From contig CALWVX010000021.1 in the NCBI GenBank assembly GCA_944385065.1, positions 1-16,021 on the forward strand: a stretch of DNA of 16,021 nt, given 5' to 3'. The stretch is from an uncultured Oscillospiraceae bacterium. GTDB lineage: Bacteria; Bacillota; Clostridia; Oscillospirales; Oscillospiraceae. The notes under the pieces were generated by a model. It saw nothing but the letters and a program-made list of their open reading frames with translations. It did no database searches and had not been told where the DNA came from. The position numbers were made by a program, and so were the translations under genes. Positions 1 through 7,199 of the stretch are shown in pieces; position 1 is the stretch's first letter; every line of letters starts with the position of its first letter.

Positions 1-1841
1 CGTCGGCCGCCTCCCCGGTGACTGTGACGGTCAACGGGGCCGAGGTCACCGCTTCCGCCTATGTAAACGACGACTGGCGTACCATGGTCTCCCCGGACAT
101 TGCCGATGATCTGGGCCTGACCAGCACCGTCTCGGAAAACAGCGTGACCTTCACAGACGGAAAGACCTCTCAGACCTACACCGTGGGAACCGCGGTGGAG
201 GACACCGCCCCTGAGCTGGTGGACGGCATCCTCTATGTGCCCTTCGCGCCGCTGGCCCAGGCCTTCGGCTACAGCGTGAGCTGGGACGGGGCCGCCGGGG
301 TGGCTGCCGCCACAGGGCTGACGACGCCCACCGCCGAGGCGATCACCAGCATTCAGGCTACCACCACCCCCAACTTCTATGGGCACAAGGTGGCCTCTGT
401 GGCTGTGACCTATGCCGCGGGGACCGACCTGTCCGAAGTGTCTCTGGAGGACTACGCGGTGTATGACCGGGGATTCAACAACCCCGACTACGGCCAGCTG
501 GAGCTGACCGACATCAGCGTATCCGGCAATGTGGTCACGCTGTACACCGACCTGGGCACCGATAAGGTCACCGACCGCAGCCGGGAGACCTACGGTACCC
601 TGTGCACCAGCTCCAACTGGTATGTGGACTCCGAGGGTGTGATCCACTGCGACGACCCTGAAAACGGCGAGGAGGCCGGCGCCTGGACCGACGCGCTGGG
701 CACCACCATTGAGCCCAACACCATCAACAAGGGCCTGCAGTGGCGGGAGAATATGGACCTGATCCTGTGTGTGGACGGCGCGTCTCTGGCGGACGGCATT
801 GCCTCTACCGACGGAGCCGGCCAGATGCTGGAGGACACTGTCTGGCAGGAGACCATTCTGGGCGGCGGCCTGGATGAGGTGGTGCTGGAGATGGTGGATG
901 TCGGCGAGCCCGCCCCCAACTACACCATGCTGGGCGATCAGGGTGAGGTTCCCGTCCATGTGATTTACCCCGAGGGGTACGACGCCGGCCGGGCCGAGCC
1001 CTATCCCGCCATTGTCTATCAGTGCGGCGGCGGCGTGTGCTATTGGGAAGTGACCGACGGCTCCGCCACCCCTGCCAACAATCTGGGCTGCAACGTGGTC
1101 TACGATGAGATGATGACCAAGTGGCATGAGCTGATGCCCGACGCCATCATCATGAGCGTCAATGTCCACTCCACTCCTATCGATGTCTCCGCCGCTGAGA
1201 TTGCCGGCGTGCTGGACTATGCTATCGCCAACTGGAATGTGGATCAGGACGGCATCGTCATCGTGGGCAACTCCCAGGGTACCCTGATCAGCTCGGACGT
1301 GATTCGTCAGCGCCCCGACCTGATTGCCGGGTTTGTGGAGTGCAACGGCAACCTGGGCAGCATGGCCACCGCCGACCAGCTGGACGGCACCCTGGCCAAC
1401 AGCAGCCTGGGCACCTGGACGGAGGAAGAGGTCCAGGCCATGATCGACAATGAGGTTGCCGTCTGGATGTTCAACGGCGAGACAGACGGCGACAACCCCG
1501 CCGCCCAGCAGGATGTGATCGAGATCGTCAAAGAGCTGTACCGCCAGGCCGGCAAGGACGAGATCTGGATTGACGAGCATGTGCGCGCCTCCGGTCTCCA
1601 GTCCTGGAAGTTCAAGGCCTGGGGCGAGACAGACCACTCTGTCACCAAAGTGGTGGCCTCCAACTATCTGGAGAACCCCTACACCGACGTGTGGGAGAAC
1701 CAGGCGGAGCTGGCCGCGGGCGACAGCTATACCTACACGGGCCAGGAAGAGGGCTATGCCAACTATGACCTCACCCGGGACTATCAGTACACCGTCTACC
1801 CCGAGAGCGTGTCTGAGTGGGCCCGTATGGTGATCGGCTGA
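1..1841 (+). CDS. Secreted stalk-domain alpha/beta-hydrolase (esterase/peptidase-like), 5' partial
   Basis: Probable extracellular serine hydrolase; substrate not predictable. The frame is open to the left edge (a GTG at 18 is available, but the residues before it, S-A-A-S-P, read like the region after a signal peptide), so the true start lies upstream. Numbering from 18: residues 1-95 resemble the copper amine oxidase N-terminal (stalk) domain, with the typical 'DGILYVPFAPLAQAFGY' stretch. About 105-290 looks like an Ig-like region as in EstA-type esterases. An alpha/beta-hydrolase domain covers about 300-560: an oxyanion-type 'YQCGGG' turn, nucleophile elbow G-N-S419-Q-G, acid probably D490 or D492, and H540 in 'ETDHS'. 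Order and spacing fit a Ser-Asp-His triad. The gene ends convergently with the dus gene. The hydrolase fold is well supported; the esterase versus peptidase choice is inference. Confidence 0.8.
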   Translation, partial: SAASPVTVTVNGAEVTASAYVNDDWRTMVSPDIADDLGLTSTVSENSVTFTDGKTSQTYTVGTAVEDTAPELVDGILYVPFAPLAQAFGYSVSWDGAAGVAAATGLTTPTAEAITSIQATTTPNFYGHKVASVAVTYAAGTDLSEVSLEDYAVYDRGFNNPDYGQLELTDISVSGNVVTLYTDLGTDKVTDRSRETYGTLCTSSNWYVDSEGVIHCDDPENGEEAGAWTDALGTTIEPNTINKGLQWRENMDLILCVDGASLADGIASTDGAGQMLEDTVWQETILGGGLDEVVLEMVDVGEPAPNYTMLGDQGEVPVHVIYPEGYDAGRAEPYPAIVYQCGGGVCYWEVTDGSATPANNLGCNVVYDEMMTKWHELMPDAIIMSVNVHSTPIDVSAAEIAGVLDYAIANWNVDQDGIVIVGNSQGTLISSDVIRQRPDLIAGFVECNGNLGSMATADQLDGTLANSSLGTWTEEEVQAMIDNEVAVWMFNGETDGDNPAAQQDVIEIVKELYRQAGKDEIWIDEHVRASGLQSWKFKAWGETDHSVTKVVASNYLENPYTDVWENQAELAAGDSYTYTGQEEGYANYDLTRDYQYTVYPESVSEWARMVIG

Positions 1842-1865
1842 ACGGGATTATATCCTCTTTTGAAA

Positions 1866-1899
1866 GCAGGGCCGCCCCGCATAAGCGGGGCGGCCCTGC
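1866..1899 (-). terminator. Intrinsic terminator of the dus gene
   Basis: A perfect 15-bp GC-rich inverted repeat (GCAGGGCCGCCCCGC and its complement) with a 4-nt loop, starting 9 nt after the dus stop. On the minus strand the stem is followed by TTTC and then A-rich sequence, so the U tract is short. On the plus strand no T run follows, but the stem may still slow transcription arriving from the esterase gene. Confidence 0.65.
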
Positions 1900-1908
1900 C
1901 GCGTCCAG

Positions 1909-2883
1909 TCACAGTTTTGCCGCTCCGGTCCAGTCGGCCTCCTCTCTCAGGGGGAGTTCCCGGAAGATCCGGTCCACCGCCCCCTCGTAGGCGGGGGCGT
2001 CCTGGGCTTTTCTGATCTGTTTGAACAGCTTCTCTCCGCCGTCAAACAGCCGGGACAGATAGCGCCACAGCTCCTTCATGTGGAACACCGTGTTACGGGG
2101 GCTTCCGAAGTCGGCCAGATACCCCCGGTACAGCAGATCGTGGAAACGGCGCAGCTCCTCCCGGCCGGCAGGCGGACCGCCCTGAACTTTGCGGGCCAGG
2201 GCGGGGTCGGCCAGAAGTCCCTGGCCGATCATCAGGGAGCGGACCCCGGGCAGCTCCGCCTCCGCCCGGAAACAGTCCTCCGGCGAGACCAGCGCCCCGT
2301 TGTAGCACACCGGCGGCACGATGCGGGGCAGAGCCGTTAAAAAGGCCTCCCGCCGCACCGGGTGCCGATAGTAGTCCTCCCGGACCCGGGGGTGGACGAT
2401 CAGCAGGGAGATGGGGCAGCGGTTGAAAATCTCCAGCAGCGGCCCGAATTCCGCCGGATCAGCCATTCCCATCCGGGTTTTGACCGACACCCGGATCCCG
2501 CCCAGATCAGAGGAGAATACTGCCTCCAGAAAGCGGTCCAGCGCCGCCGGATCGGCCAGCATCCCCGCCCCCTTCCCCTTGGCCACCACCGTGCCGGAGG
2601 GACAGCCCAGATTCAGATTCACCTCTTCATAGCCCATCTCCCCCAGAGCCCGGGCGGCCCAGAGGAAGTCCTCCGGGTTTCTGGTGAGCAGCTGGGGGAC
2701 GGCGGTCAGCCCCCGGTTGGCCTCCGGGGAGACCTGCCGCAGTTCCCGGGGCGTGAACAGGTGGTCCCGGGTGGGGCTGAGAAAGGGCAGGTAGTACTTG
2801 TCCGCGCCGCCGAAAACCTGGACGTGCGCCTGGCGGTACCGGGCCCCGGTGATCCCCTCCAGGGGGGCGAAATAGAGCTCCAT
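1909..2883 (-). CDS. dus: tRNA-dihydrouridine synthase family protein
   Basis: Flavin (FMN) enzyme that reduces uridine to dihydrouridine in the D loop of tRNA in the cytoplasm. The 324-residue product starts 'MELYFAPLEGITGARYR', the FMN-binding beginning of the Dus TIM barrel. It carries the signature N-L-N-L-G-C94-P with the expected catalytic cysteine, then 'KGKGAGMLADP', K135 in 'SVKTRMG', and H164 in 'LLIVHPR', positions that contact flavin and uracil in the family. The C-terminal helical tRNA-binding part covers roughly 240-310. Length is usual for Dus. The sequence looks closer to the divergent DusC-like/clostridial group than to DusB, but I cannot assign the target uridine. An SD (GAGGAG) sits 7 nt before ATG. 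The gene follows nagB by 68 nt, with an intrinsic terminator between them, so expression depends on read-through or on a promoter within the nagB end. Confidence 0.9.
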   Translation of the reverse strand: MELYFAPLEGITGARYRQAHVQVFGGADKYYLPFLSPTRDHLFTPRELRQVSPEANRGLTAVPQLLTRNPEDFLWAARALGEMGYEEVNLNLGCPSGTVVAKGKGAGMLADPAALDRFLEAVFSSDLGGIRVSVKTRMGMADPAEFGPLLEIFNRCPISLLIVHPRVREDYYRHPVRREAFLTALPRIVPPVCYNGALVSPEDCFRAEAELPGVRSLMIGQGLLADPALARKVQGGPPAGREELRRFHDLLYRGYLADFGSPRNTVFHMKELWRYLSRLFDGGEKLFKQIRKAQDAPAYEGAVDRIFRELPLREEADWTGAAKL

Positions 2884-2897
2884 GGCGTTCTCCTCAG

Positions 2898-2927
2898 AAA
2901 AAGGCCGCGGTCCGGCAGACCGCGGCC
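2898..2927 (-). terminator. Intrinsic terminator between nagB and dus
   Basis: Perfect 10-bp stem GGCCGCGGTC/GACCGCGGCC with a 5-nt loop, followed on the minus strand by TTTTT. It lies 24 nt after the nagB stop. The U tract ends three bases before the GAGGAG ribosome site of dus. Confidence 0.8.
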
Positions 2928-2951
2928 CTGATTTGACAGACAGAGGCTGAT

Positions 2952-3677
2952 TTACAGCAGACTGAGCGCCGCCTTGTCCCCCACCAGCACCACATCGGGG
3001 TGCATCTGGAGAATCGAGGCGGGTACCTGGGGGGTGACAGGGCCGGTAAAGGCCTTTTTCACGATCTCCGCCTTGTCCTTGCCGCTGACCGCCACCAGCA
3101 CCTTCCGGGCCTGCATGATAGTCTGCACTCCCATGGTCATGGCCTGGCGGGGCACCTCGTCGGCGGAGGCGAAGAAGCGGGCGTTGGCCTGGATGGTGGA
3201 CTGAGCCAGGTCGACCACATGGGTCTCCCGCTCAAAGACGTCGGAGGGCTCGTTAAAACCGATGTGGCCGTTGTGGCCCATGCCCAGCAGCTGCAGGTCG
3301 ATGGGGCCCAGGTCGTGGATCACCTGATTATAGCGCCGGCACTCGGCCTCCGGGTCTTCGGCCAGCCCCTGGGGGACGTTGGTGTTGGCCGGGTCGATGT
3401 TCACATGGTCAAAGAGATTGGACTGCATGAAATAGCGATAGCTCTGGTCGTGCGTGGGGGCCAGGCCCACATATTCATCCAGATTGATGGACCGGACCTG
3501 GGAGAAATCCACGTCTCCCGCCCGGTACAGCTCCACCAGCCGCTGATAGGCGCCCACCGGGGTGGAGCCGGTGGCCAGTCCCAGCACACAGTCGGGCTTT
3601 ATCATCACCTGAGCGGCCAACAGGTTAGCCACCTTTCGGCTCATGGCCTGATAGTCTTCCGTTACATAAATCCGCAT
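2952..3677 (-). CDS. nagB: Glucosamine-6-phosphate deaminase
   Basis: Converts glucosamine 6-phosphate to fructose 6-phosphate and ammonia, the step that sends amino sugars (mucin and cell-wall GlcNAc) into glycolysis. The 241-residue product has the phosphate-binding 'GLATGSTP' (33-40), 'INLDEYVGL' with D67, and 'GMGHNGHIGFNEP' (132-144) with active-site H138 and E143. Where E. coli NagB has Asp141 this protein has Asn136, which I recall as usual for the short Firmicutes form. Length matches the Bacillus type (about 242) rather than the longer E. coli type. I chose ATG at 3677 because GAGGAG lies 8 nt upstream; an in-frame GTG at 3686 directly abuts that SD and cannot use it. The gene has its own near-consensus promoter, and I see no nagA or nagR next to it. 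Confidence 0.95.
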   Translation of the reverse strand: MRIYVTEDYQAMSRKVANLLAAQVMIKPDCVLGLATGSTPVGAYQRLVELYRAGDVDFSQVRSINLDEYVGLAPTHDQSYRYFMQSNLFDHVNIDPANTNVPQGLAEDPEAECRRYNQVIHDLGPIDLQLLGMGHNGHIGFNEPSDVFERETHVVDLAQSTIQANARFFASADEVPRQAMTMGVQTIMQARKVLVAVSGKDKAEIVKKAFTGPVTPQVPASILQMHPDVVLVGDKAALSLL

Positions 3678-3735
3678 GGCGCACACTCCTCATTGTTTCA
3701 TGATGTTCGAGACCCGCGGGGGTGATTCTACTCAG

Positions 3736-3765
3736 ATTGTAGCGGCCCCGCCGGGACTTTGTCAA
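3736..3765 (-). promoter_or_regulatory. nagB promoter
   Basis: On the minus strand, TTGACA (3760-3765) and TACAAT (3736-3741) are separated by 18 bp, a near-consensus vegetative promoter. Transcription would start near 3729, leaving about a 50-nt leader. It is divergent from the HD-gene promoter. I saw no clear NagR/YvoA operator. Confidence 0.75.
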
Positions 3766-3832
3766 GGCTTTGGGGGAATTATTTTCCCGGCCGGGGCCGG
3801 CTCGCTTTTGGGGGAAAGAAGGGAAGTTGCGG

Positions 3833-3862
3833 TTGTCTTTTCCCCGCGGTCTGGTATATAAT
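3833..3862 (+). promoter_or_regulatory. Promoter of the HD-domain gene
   Basis: TTGTCT (3833-3838), an 18-bp spacer and a perfect TATAAT (3857-3862). Start would be near 3869, about 55 nt before the GTG start codon. Confidence 0.65.
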
Positions 3863-3923
3863 GGGGACAGAATCCCGGCGATCTCTGGTCGCCGGGGCAA
3901 TCAGACAACGGGAGGGACCCGCC

Positions 3924-4514
3924 GTGTCCGGAAAAGAGGAATTTATCGAGCTGTTTCAGACCCACATTACCCGGGAGGGGGCCGATAAGCTGCTGGACTA
4001 TTTGGAAAACCGCAGCGACTTTTTCACCGCCCCTGCCTCCGCCCGATACCATGGAGCTTACGAGGGCGGGCTGTGTGAGCACAGCCTGAACGTCTACCAC
4101 TGTCTGGCGGACTATCTCCAGCGGGAGCGGGTCCAGGAGCTGTACGGTCTGGAGTACAGCGACGAATCCGTGGCCATTGTGGCCCTGCTCCACGATGTGT
4201 GCAAGGTGGGCTGCTATAAAAAGGGGTTCCGCAATGTAAAAAATGACGCCACCGGCCAGTGGGAGCGGGTGCCCACCTACACCTTCGACGACCCGCTGCC
4301 CTATGGACACGGGGAGAAGAGTGTCTACATTGTCAACGGCTTTATCCGGCTGACCCGGGAGGAGGCCATGGCCATCCGCTGGCACATGGGCTTTTCGGGC
4401 ACGGAGGACCCCCGCACAGTGGGGCAGGCCCTGCAGAAGTACCCGCTGGCCTTTGCCCTGGCCACCGCCGACATGGAGGCCAGCTACTTTTTGGAGGGGG
4501 AGGAGCGGGATTAG
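3924..4514 (+). CDS. HD-domain phosphohydrolase-family protein
   Basis: A 196-residue cytoplasmic HD-superfamily metal-dependent hydrolase; the substrate (nucleotide or other phosphoester) cannot be read from sequence. The ligand series is visible in order: H53 in 'LCEHSLNV', H90-D91 in 'VALLHDVCKVG', H129 in 'GHGEKS', H154 in 'IRWHMG', and D183 in 'ATADMEAS', matching the H...HD...H...H...D arrangement of active HD enzymes. Start: GTG at 3924 is preceded 7 nt upstream by GGAGGG (3911-3916); the frame is open further upstream, but the promoter -10 lies there, so longer versions are excluded. The stop codon TAG (4512-4514) overlaps the stop of the convergent acetyltransferase gene, so there is no room for a terminator at its end. 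Family assignment is solid; function is unknown. Confidence 0.85.
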   Translation: MSGKEEFIELFQTHITREGADKLLDYLENRSDFFTAPASARYHGAYEGGLCEHSLNVYHCLADYLQRERVQELYGLEYSDESVAIVALLHDVCKVGCYKKGFRNVKNDATGQWERVPTYTFDDPLPYGHGEKSVYIVNGFIRLTREEAMAIRWHMGFSGTEDPRTVGQALQKYPLAFALATADMEASYFLEGEERD

Positions 4515-5254
4515 GTCCGAACCCAGTCCTCCACCCAGAAGGCAGTATAGGAATGGCTCAGCCGGTAACCCAGCTGCTCCGCCAGAGCCAGGGAGCGCCG
4601 GTCGTGGGCGTCCCACCCGGGAGACAGCCCCCGGTCCAGACACGCCAGAATAAGCCGGGCGCCGCAGGCCCGGGCCAGCCCCTGCCGGCGGAAGCGCGGG
4701 TCGGTGTCGATTTCGATCTCAATCCCGCCGTCACACACCGCGTACGAGGCGGCCCCGGCCACCGGTTCCCCGTTCCACAGCGCCGCCACACCCAACCCCC
4801 GCCGGGCGAAGTCCGCCCCGTCCTGAAAATTGCCGCACAGGTCCCGGGACCAGCTCCGGGCCATGAGGAGGGGGTAGAGCTCCTCCCCGATCCATGTCAG
4901 CCGCACCCCCTCCGGGAGCGCTTCCGACAGGGCCGCCAGCTTTTCCCGATCGAAGCTTTCCGGCTCCTCCCGGGTGGCATAGCGGGGAAAGGAGCGGGCC
5001 CGCTCCCCAAGCTCCCGCCGGATCAGCGCTTCCCAGTCCCCGGACAGCGGGATCAGAATAGGGGCTCTCTCCCGCCCCAGCAGCTCCCGGTCCGGCCGCC
5101 CCGCCAGGAAGCAGAAATCCCCGATCAGCGCCAAGGCGCTGTCCGGCCCGGCGCCTGATGTCAGTATCCGGCCCATATGTCCCTGAAGGCAGGCCCGGAG
5201 CATGGCCGGTTTCCAGCCCCGGAAGAGTGCCTCCGCACTTGCGCCGTATTCCAT
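4511..5254 (-). CDS. GNAT-family N-acetyltransferase (ZmaR-like)
   Basis: A 247-residue protein of the two-domain GNAT group (the GNAT_acetyltran/ZmaR-like family, as I recognise it). The acetyl-CoA-binding core is C-terminal: 'GIEIEIDTDPRFRRQGLA' at about 178-195 holds the R/Q-x-x-G-x-A pyrophosphate loop, followed by 'SPGWDAHDRRSLALAEQLGY' (about 212-231), the segment where this family shows a W-D/C...N/R-x-x-S-x-x-x-A-x-x-L-G-Y pattern. The N-terminal half, about 1-110, is a divergent GNAT-like fold. The acceptor is unknown. ATG at 5254 follows an SD-like AGAGGTG about 7 nt upstream. The 3' end interlocks with that of the HD gene (shared bases 4511-4514). A + strand terminator hairpin lies just upstream of the ribosome site, inside this gene's presumed leader. 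Confidence 0.85.
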   Translation of the reverse strand: MEYGASAEALFRGWKPAMLRACLQGHMGRILTSGAGPDSALALIGDFCFLAGRPDRELLGRERAPILIPLSGDWEALIRRELGERARSFPRYATREEPESFDREKLAALSEALPEGVRLTWIGEELYPLLMARSWSRDLCGNFQDGADFARRGLGVAALWNGEPVAGAASYAVCDGGIEIEIDTDPRFRRQGLARACGARLILACLDRGLSPGWDAHDRRSLALAEQLGYRLSHSYTAFWVEDWVRT

Positions 5255-5270
5255 GTTGATTCACCTCTCA

Positions 5271-5302
5271 GACAGCGCCCGATGGGGTGCTGTCATTTTT
5301 TT
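5271..5302 (+). terminator. Plus-strand intrinsic terminator upstream of the GNAT gene
   Basis: GACAGCGCCC (5271-5280), loop GATG, GGGTGCTGTC (5285-5294): a 10-bp stem with one G-U pair, followed on the plus strand by A and seven T. The T run shows orientation. The only plus-strand gene it could serve is the HD gene 750 nt upstream, so it would end a transcript running antisense through the whole acetyltransferase gene. In the minus-strand mRNA the same hairpin lies in the GNAT 5' leader. Confidence 0.7.
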
Positions 5303-5313
5303 CTTCATAACCG

Positions 5314-5340
5314 GGAACTTTTTCCCTACGATCTCGTCTA
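5314..5340 (+). promoter_or_regulatory. ECF-sigma type promoter of the secreted stalk-domain gene
   Basis: GGAAC (5314-5318) followed by a run of five T, a 16-bp spacer and CGTCTA (5335-5340). This is the GGAAC/CGTC architecture recognised by extracytoplasmic-function sigma factors and is quite unlike the TATAAT promoters elsewhere in this window. Start would be near 5347, giving a leader of about 55 nt with a small hairpin (AAGGGA/TCCCTT, 5351-5366). The sigma factor itself is not in the window. Confidence 0.7.
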
Positions 5341-5401
5341 TCCTGATCAGAAGGGATGATTCCCTTTCCAACTTTATCAATGATTCAGGAGGATAATCGA
5401 G

Positions 5402-6493
5402 ATGAGACATCAAGTAACTGCCTCTTTGATGGCCTGCGCCCTGGCCCTGTCCATGGCCGTGCCCACACTGGCCGCTGACACCGCTGTCCCCACCGAGGGG
5501 GACCCCGCCGCCGCCGAAGAGCAGGCCGTGGCCCAGAGTGTGCTGTACTACGGCCAGGTGACCGCCATCCTGACGGATGAAACCGGCGCCGTCACCCAGC
5601 TGGCCCTGTCTTCCGACCGCTATGGGGAATATATCATGAATGTGTCGGCCGAAACCCTGTGGGTGGACGCGGGCAGACAGTCCGTGGCCGACAGCCGGGA
5701 TCTGTCGGTGGGAGAGGGCCTGTATATCTACCACAGCCCTGTCTCCACCCGCTCCCTTCCCCCGCAGTCCGCGGCCTATGTGGTGATCCGCAACGTGCCG
5801 GAGGACAGCTCCGCCCCCCACTTCCACACGGTGGAGGAAGTGATCGCCCGGGAGGACGGCTCCGTGCAGATTCTGGTTGACGGCGGCGGCCTCTACATCT
5901 CCGCGGACGGGGAGACCGGCCTGTCCCATTATCAGTCCGATGACGCTTCCCAGCTGTCCGACCTCCAGGTCGGCGATCGGGTTCTGGCCTGGTACGACAT
6001 TGTACTGACCAGCTACCCCGGACAGACCTATGCCCGGTATCTGATGTTCCTGCCGGAGGAAGGCTGGGAGGCTCCGACCTCTGATCCCGCCGAGCACTCC
6101 GATTCCCAGCTCCCCGAGGAGGTGGTCCAGCTCCCGCTGACGCTGGACGGTGAGGCATCCGCCCTGACGGGCCGCTATGAGAACGGTGTCGCCATGGTTC
6201 CGGTGGCCGCGGTGGCCCAGACCCTGGGTTTTGACGTCACCTACACCCGGAATGAGGACGGCAGCGCTCTGGTCACGGTGGAGAGCGACTCCTTCCAGGT
6301 CCAGCTGAACATCGGCCAGCGGCAGATCATCGGTGTCACCAAGATCCCTGGCGCCGTGGGGATGACCGCCCCCACCGATTACGGCGCCGCCCCCTATATT
6401 GTGGAGCCGGGCACCACCTGGGCCCCCGCCCAGCTGTTTGAGATGCTGGGCAAGACGGTGACCCTGGACGAGACCGGTCTGGCAATTCAGTAA
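5402..6493 (+). CDS. Secreted protein with C-terminal stalk (copper amine oxidase N-like) domain
   Basis: A 363-residue exported protein of unknown function. Residues 1-25 form a signal peptide (basic MRHQ start, hydrophobic core, cleavage likely after 'PTLA-A'). About 45-225 is a region of beta-strand pattern ('YYGQVTAILTDETGAVTQLALSS', 'VIREDG'-like repeats of strand and turn), as in SH3-like or beta-sandwich exported proteins. About 235-363 is a stalk domain: 'LPLTLDGEASALTGRYENG', 'MVPVAAVAQTLGFDVTY', and 'TWAPAQLFEMLGKTV', the pattern of the copper amine oxidase N-terminal family, which has no oxidase activity itself. ATG at 5402 follows AGGAGG by about 9 nt. An ECF-type promoter lies upstream, suggesting envelope-stress control, and a bidirectional terminator follows. 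Single-gene transcript. Confidence 0.8.
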   Translation: MRHQVTASLMACALALSMAVPTLAADTAVPTEGDPAAAEEQAVAQSVLYYGQVTAILTDETGAVTQLALSSDRYGEYIMNVSAETLWVDAGRQSVADSRDLSVGEGLYIYHSPVSTRSLPPQSAAYVVIRNVPEDSSAPHFHTVEEVIAREDGSVQILVDGGGLYISADGETGLSHYQSDDASQLSDLQVGDRVLAWYDIVLTSYPGQTYARYLMFLPEEGWEAPTSDPAEHSDSQLPEEVVQLPLTLDGEASALTGRYENGVAMVPVAAVAQTLGFDVTYTRNEDGSALVTVESDSFQVQLNIGQRQIIGVTKIPGAVGMTAPTDYGAAPYIVEPGTTWAPAQLFEMLGKTVTLDETGLAIQ

Positions 6494-6505
6494 GCATCTT
6501 GGCAT

Positions 6506-6554
6506 AAAAAAGCCCCTGGGCGCGGCTTGAGCCGGCCCAGGGGGATTTCTTTTT
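6506..6554. terminator. Bidirectional terminator between the secreted-protein gene and hpf
   Basis: CCCCTGGGC (6513-6521) pairs with GCCCAGGGG (6535-6543), with an inner CGGC/GCCG stem and TTGA loop. ATTTCTTTTT follows on the plus strand, and six T follow on the minus strand (AAAAAA at 6506-6511). It serves both convergent genes; the T run overlaps the hpf stop codon. Confidence 0.85.
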
Positions 6555-7104
6555 ATTGGGCGTCCTCAATCAGGCCGTAGTCCCCATCGTACCGGCGGTA
6601 CACCACGGCGAAGGCGCCGCCCGACTCCTCGTCCCGGAACGCAAAGAAACTGTGCCCCAGCAGATTCATCTGCAGGATGGCCTCGTCCCGGGTCATGGGC
6701 TTCAGGGGGAAGGACTTGCTCCGGACGATGTGGTACTCGCCCTCCTCCGGCTCTTCGGGGGCGAAGGAGGACAGCTCTCCCACATCCAGGGAGCGCTCGA
6801 AGGCCCCCTGGCGCAGCCGCTTCTCCAGCCGGGTCTTGTTTTTCCGAATCTGCCGCTCCAGAGTGGTGACTGCGGCGTCAATGGAGGCGTGCATATCGGA
6901 GGTGCTCTCCGACACTCGGAAAATGGTGCCGCTGGAGCGGATGGTAATCTCCACCTTGTTGTTCCGCTCCTTTTCCACGCTGAATGTGATGGCCGCGGTG
7001 GCATCCTCCTTAAAGAAACGGTTCAGCTTGCCCACTTTCTTCTCCGCATACTTGTGGACGGAGTCTGGCAAGTTCACCTTTTTGTCCGTAAACACGAATT
7101 TCAT
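6553..7104 (-). CDS. hpf: Ribosome hibernation promoting factor, long form
   Basis: Cytoplasmic protein that binds the decoding centre of the 30S subunit and, in the long form, joins 70S ribosomes into inactive 100S dimers in stationary phase. The 183-residue product has the N-terminal S30AE domain (about 1-100: 'FTDKKVNLPDSVHKYAEKKVGKLNRFF', 'EITIRSSGTIFRVSE', 'DMHASIDAAVTTLERQIRKNKTRLEKR'), a linker, and the C-terminal dimerisation domain (about 124-180: 'IVRSKSFPLKPMTRDEAILQMNLLGHSFFAFRD', 'VVYRRYDGDYGLIE'). Length is typical of Firmicutes long HPF. ATG at 7104 follows AAAGGAG. It has its own extended -10 promoter and a leader of about 90 nt containing two hairpins, so control at the leader is possible but not shown. 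Confidence 0.95.
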   Translation of the reverse strand: MKFVFTDKKVNLPDSVHKYAEKKVGKLNRFFKEDATAAITFSVEKERNNKVEITIRSSGTIFRVSESTSDMHASIDAAVTTLERQIRKNKTRLEKRLRQGAFERSLDVGELSSFAPEEPEEGEYHIVRSKSFPLKPMTRDEAILQMNLLGHSFFAFRDEESGGAFAVVYRRYDGDYGLIEDAQ

Positions 7105-7130
7105 ATGATCCGCTCCTTTCGCCCGTGAGG

Positions 7131-7187
7131 GCCGGTGTACCGGCGGGGGGAAAAATTTTGCTCTCCCGGGGAGGAAAGATTCCTCCC
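7131..7187 (-). promoter_or_regulatory. Structured hpf leader (two hairpins)
   Basis: Within the hpf 5' leader, GGGAGGAA/TTCCTCCC (7169-7187, 3-nt loop) folds close to the predicted transcript start, and GCCGG/CCGGC (7131-7144, 4-nt loop) folds just ahead of the ribosome site. No T run directly follows either, so neither is a clear terminator. I recognise no known riboswitch class. Confidence 0.35.
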
Positions 7188-7199
7188 GCCGTTATCTTA

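Noticed and set aside
3759..3923. Upstream extension of the HD-domain gene
   Set aside because: It covers the promoter -10 (3857-3862) and lacks family similarity; GTG 3924 has a proper SD.
5261..6505. A 414-codon minus-strand open frame opposite the secreted stalk-domain gene
   Set aside because: Antisense shadow with Gly/His/Arg-rich composition; the plus strand has signal peptide, ribosome site and promoter.
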